A stretch of 64,000 bases of DNA from positions 1 to 64,000 of the forward strand of contig NZ_JALHRX010000013.1 of the NCBI RefSeq assembly GCF_023952475.1. The letters run 5' to 3'. Origin of the DNA: Cupriavidus sp. WGlv3 (lineage in GTDB: Bacteria; Pseudomonadota; Gammaproteobacteria; Burkholderiales; Burkholderiaceae). Positions 61,172 to 64,000 of the stretch are shown here, one piece after another. The notes beneath the pieces were generated by a model, which saw only the letters and a list, made by a program, of their open reading frames with translations, searched no databases and had not been told where the DNA came from. The first letter of the stretch is position 1, and each line of letters starts with the position of its first letter. The translations under genes and the position numbers were made by a program.

Positions 61172-62206
61172 ATGGCAGCTCTTCCCCACGACCCGCGCCT
61201 GGACCAGCTCAAGGCCTGGGTGGCCGGACTCGGACCGGCATGGTCCGCCGATCCCGATTCCTGCGTCCCGGCCTCGGCCGATGCCAGCTTCCGGCGCTAT
61301 TTCCGCGTCCGCACCGGCCATCGCGCGCATCCCACCGCAATCGTGATGGACGCCCCGCCCGCGCACGAGGACTGCCGCCCGTTCATCCATGTCTGCGGGC
61401 TGTTCGGCGCCGCCGGCGTGACCGTGCCGACGGTGCTGGCGCAGGACCTGGACCAGGGCTTCCTGCTGCTGGCCGACCTTGGAAGCCAGACTTACCTGTC
61501 GAAGCTGGACGATTCCTCCGCGCACGGCCTCTACACCGACGCCGCCGCCGCGCTGGTCCGGATCCAGGCGGCCACGCGCCCCGGCGAGCTGCCCGCCTAC
61601 GACCGCGCGCTGCTGCAGCGCGAACTCGACCTGTTCCCGCAGTGGTACGTGGCCAGGCACCTCGGCGCCACGCTATCCGAGGCTCAGCAGGCCGACTGGC
61701 ACGAAGTGGCGGAGGCGCTGCTTGCCAACAACCTCGCCCAGCCCCGGGTCTACGTGCACCGCGATTTCCACTCACGCAACCTGATGGTGCTCGAGGGCAC
61801 CGCCAACCCGGGCGTGCTGGACTTCCAGGACGCGGTGACCGGCCCGATCACCTACGATGCGGTGTCGCTGTGGCGCGATGCCTATATCGAATGGGATGAA
61901 GAGCAGCAGCTGGACTGGCTGATCCGCTACTGGGAACGCGCGCGCAAGGCCGCGCTGCCGGTCAACGCCGATTTCGGCGAGTTCTACCGCGACTTCGAGT
62001 GGATGGGGCTGCAACGCCATCTCAAGGTGCTGGGGATCTTCGCCCGCCTGTACCACCGCGACGGCAAGGACGGCTACCTCGCCAACCTGCCGCTGGTGAT
62101 GAAGTACACGCGCCAGGTGGCCGGGCGCTATACCGAACTGCGCAAGCTGATCCGCCTGCTGGACGCGCTCGAAGGCGTGTCCAGCCCGGCCGGCTATACG
62201 TTCTGA
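61172..62206 (+). CDS. amgK: N-acetylmuramate/N-acetylglucosamine kinase AmgK-type
   Basis: A 344-residue aminoglycoside-phosphotransferase-fold kinase. ADASFRRYFRVRTG near residue 30, VYVHRDFHSRNLMVLEG near 192 (catalytic Asp) and GVLDFQDAVTGPITYDAVSL near 213 (metal Asp) are shared with Pseudomonas AmgK. That enzyme phosphorylates MurNAc at C1 in cell-wall recycling, bypassing de novo UDP-MurNAc synthesis and giving fosfomycin tolerance. The downstream murU-type gene (63334) supports this role. It is divergent from lptD, as in Pseudomonas. Confidence 0.9.
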   Translation: MAALPHDPRLDQLKAWVAGLGPAWSADPDSCVPASADASFRRYFRVRTGHRAHPTAIVMDAPPAHEDCRPFIHVCGLFGAAGVTVPTVLAQDLDQGFLLLADLGSQTYLSKLDDSSAHGLYTDAAAALVRIQAATRPGELPAYDRALLQRELDLFPQWYVARHLGATLSEAQQADWHEVAEALLANNLAQPRVYVHRDFHSRNLMVLEGTANPGVLDFQDAVTGPITYDAVSLWRDAYIEWDEEQQLDWLIRYWERARKAALPVNADFGEFYRDFEWMGLQRHLKVLGIFARLYHRDGKDGYLANLPLVMKYTRQVAGRYTELRKLIRLLDALEGVSSPAGYTF

Positions 62207-62210
62207 CGCC

Positions 62211-63014
62211 ATGCGCGCCGACGCTTCAGGTGCGGACCAGCGGCCTGCGCCCGCCATCACTGCCGCCGGCGAATGGCTGGCGGGTGCGCGCGCGCTCGCG
62301 CCGATGCTGCTTGGCGTGGTGCCGTTCGGGCTGATCTACGGCGTGCTGGCGGTCGGCGCCGGCATGCCCGCGTGGCTGGCCTGCGCCATGAGCGCGATCG
62401 TGTTCGGCGGCGCCTCGCAGATGATCCTGACCCAGCTGTGGACCGCCGGCACCCCGGCGGTGGTGATCACGCTGACGGTGGCGATGGTCAACCTGCGCCA
62501 CGCGCTGTACTCGGCCACCATCGCGCCGACACTGGCGCACCTGCCGCGGCGCTGGAAGGCGCTGATCGCCTACCTGCTGACCGACGAGGCCTTTGCCGCG
62601 ATGACGCACCGGCTGGGCGACACCGGCCCGCGCGCCCGCTACCGCCACTGGTATTACTTTGGCGGCGGCTTCGCGCTGTGGGCCAGCTGGCAGCTATCGA
62701 CGCTGGCCGGCGTGCTGGTGGGCGCCCAGGTGCCGCGCCACTGGCCACTGGACTTCTTCCTGCCGCTGACCTTTATCGGCATCATCGTGCCGGGCCTCCG
62801 GCACCGCTCGCATGTGGCCGCGGCGCTGGCGGCCAGTGCGCTGGCGGTGGCCTGCTACAGCCTGCCGCACAAGCTTGGCCTGATGGTGGCGGCGCTGGGC
62901 GGCATCGCCGTCGGCATGCTGGTGCTGGGACGCGGCAACCGCCCGGGGCCCCGCGCCGCCAGCCACGCCGCGGATACCAGCACTGCCAGCACCGCCGGCA
63001 AGGAGGCCGCATGA
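62211..63014 (+). CDS. azlC: AzlC-family branched-chain amino acid exporter, large subunit
   Basis: A 267-residue inner-membrane protein. The conserved MLLGVVPFGLIYGVLAVGAG near residue 32, IVFGGASQMILTQLW near 65, VAMVNLRHALYSATIAP near 87 and TDEAFAAM near 124 define AzlC. With AzlD it exports branched-chain amino acids (or methionine). Its start is 5 bases after the amgK stop, and its stop overlaps azlD (ATGA). Confidence 0.93.
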   Translation: MRADASGADQRPAPAITAAGEWLAGARALAPMLLGVVPFGLIYGVLAVGAGMPAWLACAMSAIVFGGASQMILTQLWTAGTPAVVITLTVAMVNLRHALYSATIAPTLAHLPRRWKALIAYLLTDEAFAAMTHRLGDTGPRARYRHWYYFGGGFALWASWQLSTLAGVLVGAQVPRHWPLDFFLPLTFIGIIVPGLRHRSHVAAALAASALAVACYSLPHKLGLMVAALGGIAVGMLVLGRGNRPGPRAASHAADTSTASTAGKEAA

Positions 63015-63337
63015 GCGCGCTGACGCTGCTGTGGGTGTTCCTGGCCGCGGGCCTGGCCACCTTTCTGATCCGCCTGTCGTTCATCGCCGTCGAAGGCCGG
63101 GTGCGGCTGCCGTCGTGGTTCCGCACCGCGCTGCAGTTCGTGCCGGCCGCGATGCTGTCGGCGCTGATCGCGCCCGACCTGCTGATGCAGCAGGGCGAAC
63201 TCGCCCTGACCCCGACCAACGCCAGGCTGGTGGCCGGCGTGGTCGCCATCCTGATTGCCGCACGTACCCGCAGCGTGGGCTGGACCATTGCCGGCGGCAT
63301 GGCCACGCTGCTTGCCCTGGAGGCCCTGTTCCGATGA
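63011..63337 (+). CDS. azlD: AzlD-family branched-chain amino acid exporter, small subunit
   Basis: A 108-residue membrane protein with four hydrophobic helices. GLATFLIRLSFIAVEGRVRL near residue 15 and ALQFVPAAMLSALIAPDLL near 40 match AzlD. Both ends overlap neighbours by 4 bases (azlC stop and murU start), showing tight translational coupling of all three. Confidence 0.92.
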   Translation: MSALTLLWVFLAAGLATFLIRLSFIAVEGRVRLPSWFRTALQFVPAAMLSALIAPDLLMQQGELALTPTNARLVAGVVAILIAARTRSVGWTIAGGMATLLALEALFR

Positions 63338-64000
63338 AGGTGATGATTTTTGCCGCCGGCCGCGGCGACCGCATGCGTCCGCTGACCGATGCCTGTCCCA
63401 AGCCGCTGCTGGCGGTGGGCGGCAAGCCGCTGATCGTGTGGAAGATCGAAGCGCTGGCGCGCGCCGGGCTGCGCGACATCGTCATCAACCACGCCTGGCT
63501 GGGCGCGCAGATCGAGGCGGCGCTGGGCGACGGCAGCCGCTTCGGCGTGCGCATCGCCTACTCGGCCGAGGGCGAGGCGCTAGAAACCGCCGGCGGCATC
63601 GCCAAGGCCCTGCCGCTGCTGTCGCACGACCCGGTCCGCGGCGAGATCTTCCTGGCGGTGTCCGGCGACATCTTCTGCGACTACGATTTCCGCGCGCTGC
63701 TGCCGCGCGCGCAGGCGCTGGCGGGCGCGGCGGCACCGCACATGCATCTGGTGATGGTGCCGAACCCGCCGTTCCATCCGCGCGGGGATTTCGCGCTGGA
63801 CGACCACGGCCGGCTCTCGCTAGAGGCCGAGCCGGCCAGCGGCGCGCGCCTCACCTTCGGCAATATCGGGCTGTACGACACCCGGCTGTTTACCGATATC
63901 GTGCCGGGCACGCGGCTGGCGATGACGCCGATCTACCATGCCGGCATCGCCGCCGGCACCGCTACCGGCGAGCGCTTCGACGGGCGCTGGGAGAACGTCG
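63334..64000 (+). CDS. murU: N-acetylmuramate 1-phosphate uridylyltransferase MurU-type (3' end beyond window)
   Basis: The first 222 codons of a sugar-phosphate nucleotidyltransferase. FAAGRGDRMRPLTDACPKPLL near residue 6 is the nucleotide-binding signature, with Lys in PKPLL. GDIFCDYDF near 111 and FGNIGLYDTRLF near 176 follow. The context after amgK argues for UTP:MurNAc-1-P activity (MurU) rather than a mannose- or glucose-1-P enzyme. The start ATG 63334 overlaps the azlD stop. Confidence 0.88.
   Translation, partial: MKVMIFAAGRGDRMRPLTDACPKPLLAVGGKPLIVWKIEALARAGLRDIVINHAWLGAQIEAALGDGSRFGVRIAYSAEGEALETAGGIAKALPLLSHDPVRGEIFLAVSGDIFCDYDFRALLPRAQALAGAAAPHMHLVMVPNPPFHPRGDFALDDHGRLSLEAEPASGARLTFGNIGLYDTRLFTDIVPGTRLAMTPIYHAGIAAGTATGERFDGRWENV

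Overview
The window looks like about 64 kb of main chromosome from a high-GC betaproteobacterium of the order Burkholderiales, most likely Cupriavidus or a close Ralstonia relative. This is inferred from recognised proteins and gene order, not from a database search. Signs include orphan Bug-type binding proteins, the ilvE / zinc-finger / waaF order, recA-recX beside sucCD, the miaB-phoH-ybeY-corC-lnt block, and the lptD-surA-pdxA-rsmA block next to amgK/murU. Gene density is high. I see no insertion sequence, phage, integrase, CRISPR array or rRNA. One tRNA (elongator Met) is present.

Layout. 1-4.4 kb: the 5' part of pgk (minus), two tandem paralogous LuxR-type regulators, and an orphan Bug substrate-binding protein. 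4.6-12.4 kb: a lone SNF2-type helicase, then ilvE, a zinc-finger protein, waaF, an NTF2-like protein, a YheT-type hydrolase and an unassigned cytosolic protein. 12.4-16.0 kb: a BepA-like M48 protease, moaC and two small exported proteins. 16.0-18.5 kb: a PglL-type O-oligosaccharyltransferase downstream of a type IV pilin gene that has a sigma-54 promoter. 18.7-24.6 kb (minus): terC, sucD/sucC, a DUF2889 protein, recX and recA, with a perfect LexA box upstream of recA.

24.8-29.6 kb: a TctD/TctE-type two-component system whose kinase overlaps an orphan DUF4212 membrane protein, followed by an MHS-family transporter with a large periplasmic insert and the tRNA-Met gene with its own promoter and terminator. 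29.7-37.4 kb: a MepK-like/LdtD-like peptidoglycan pair, an orphan NarL-type regulator, a CoA transferase, a UspA protein, SrkA and RhlE. 37.7-53.9 kb (plus): a ClC channel, an exported protein, miaB-phoH-ybeY-corC-lnt, glyQ with a secreted protein gene wedged before glyS, gmhB-plsC-ygjP, gloA and an EamA transporter. 53.9-64 kb: trpS, rsmA, pdxA, surA and lptD (minus), divergent from amgK-azlC-azlD-murU (plus, murU cut by the window end).

Much of the content serves the envelope. waaF and gmhB build the LPS heptose core. lptD and surA assemble LPS and outer-membrane proteins, with a BepA-like protease. lnt and plsC make lipoproteins and phospholipids. LdtD/MepK remodel peptidoglycan, and amgK/murU recycle it. 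I found no clear new defence or mobile system. The most unusual items are the kinase-coupled DUF4212 protein without a symporter partner, azlCD inside the amgK-murU unit, the secreted protein between glyQ and glyS, and the N-terminally extended YbeY.
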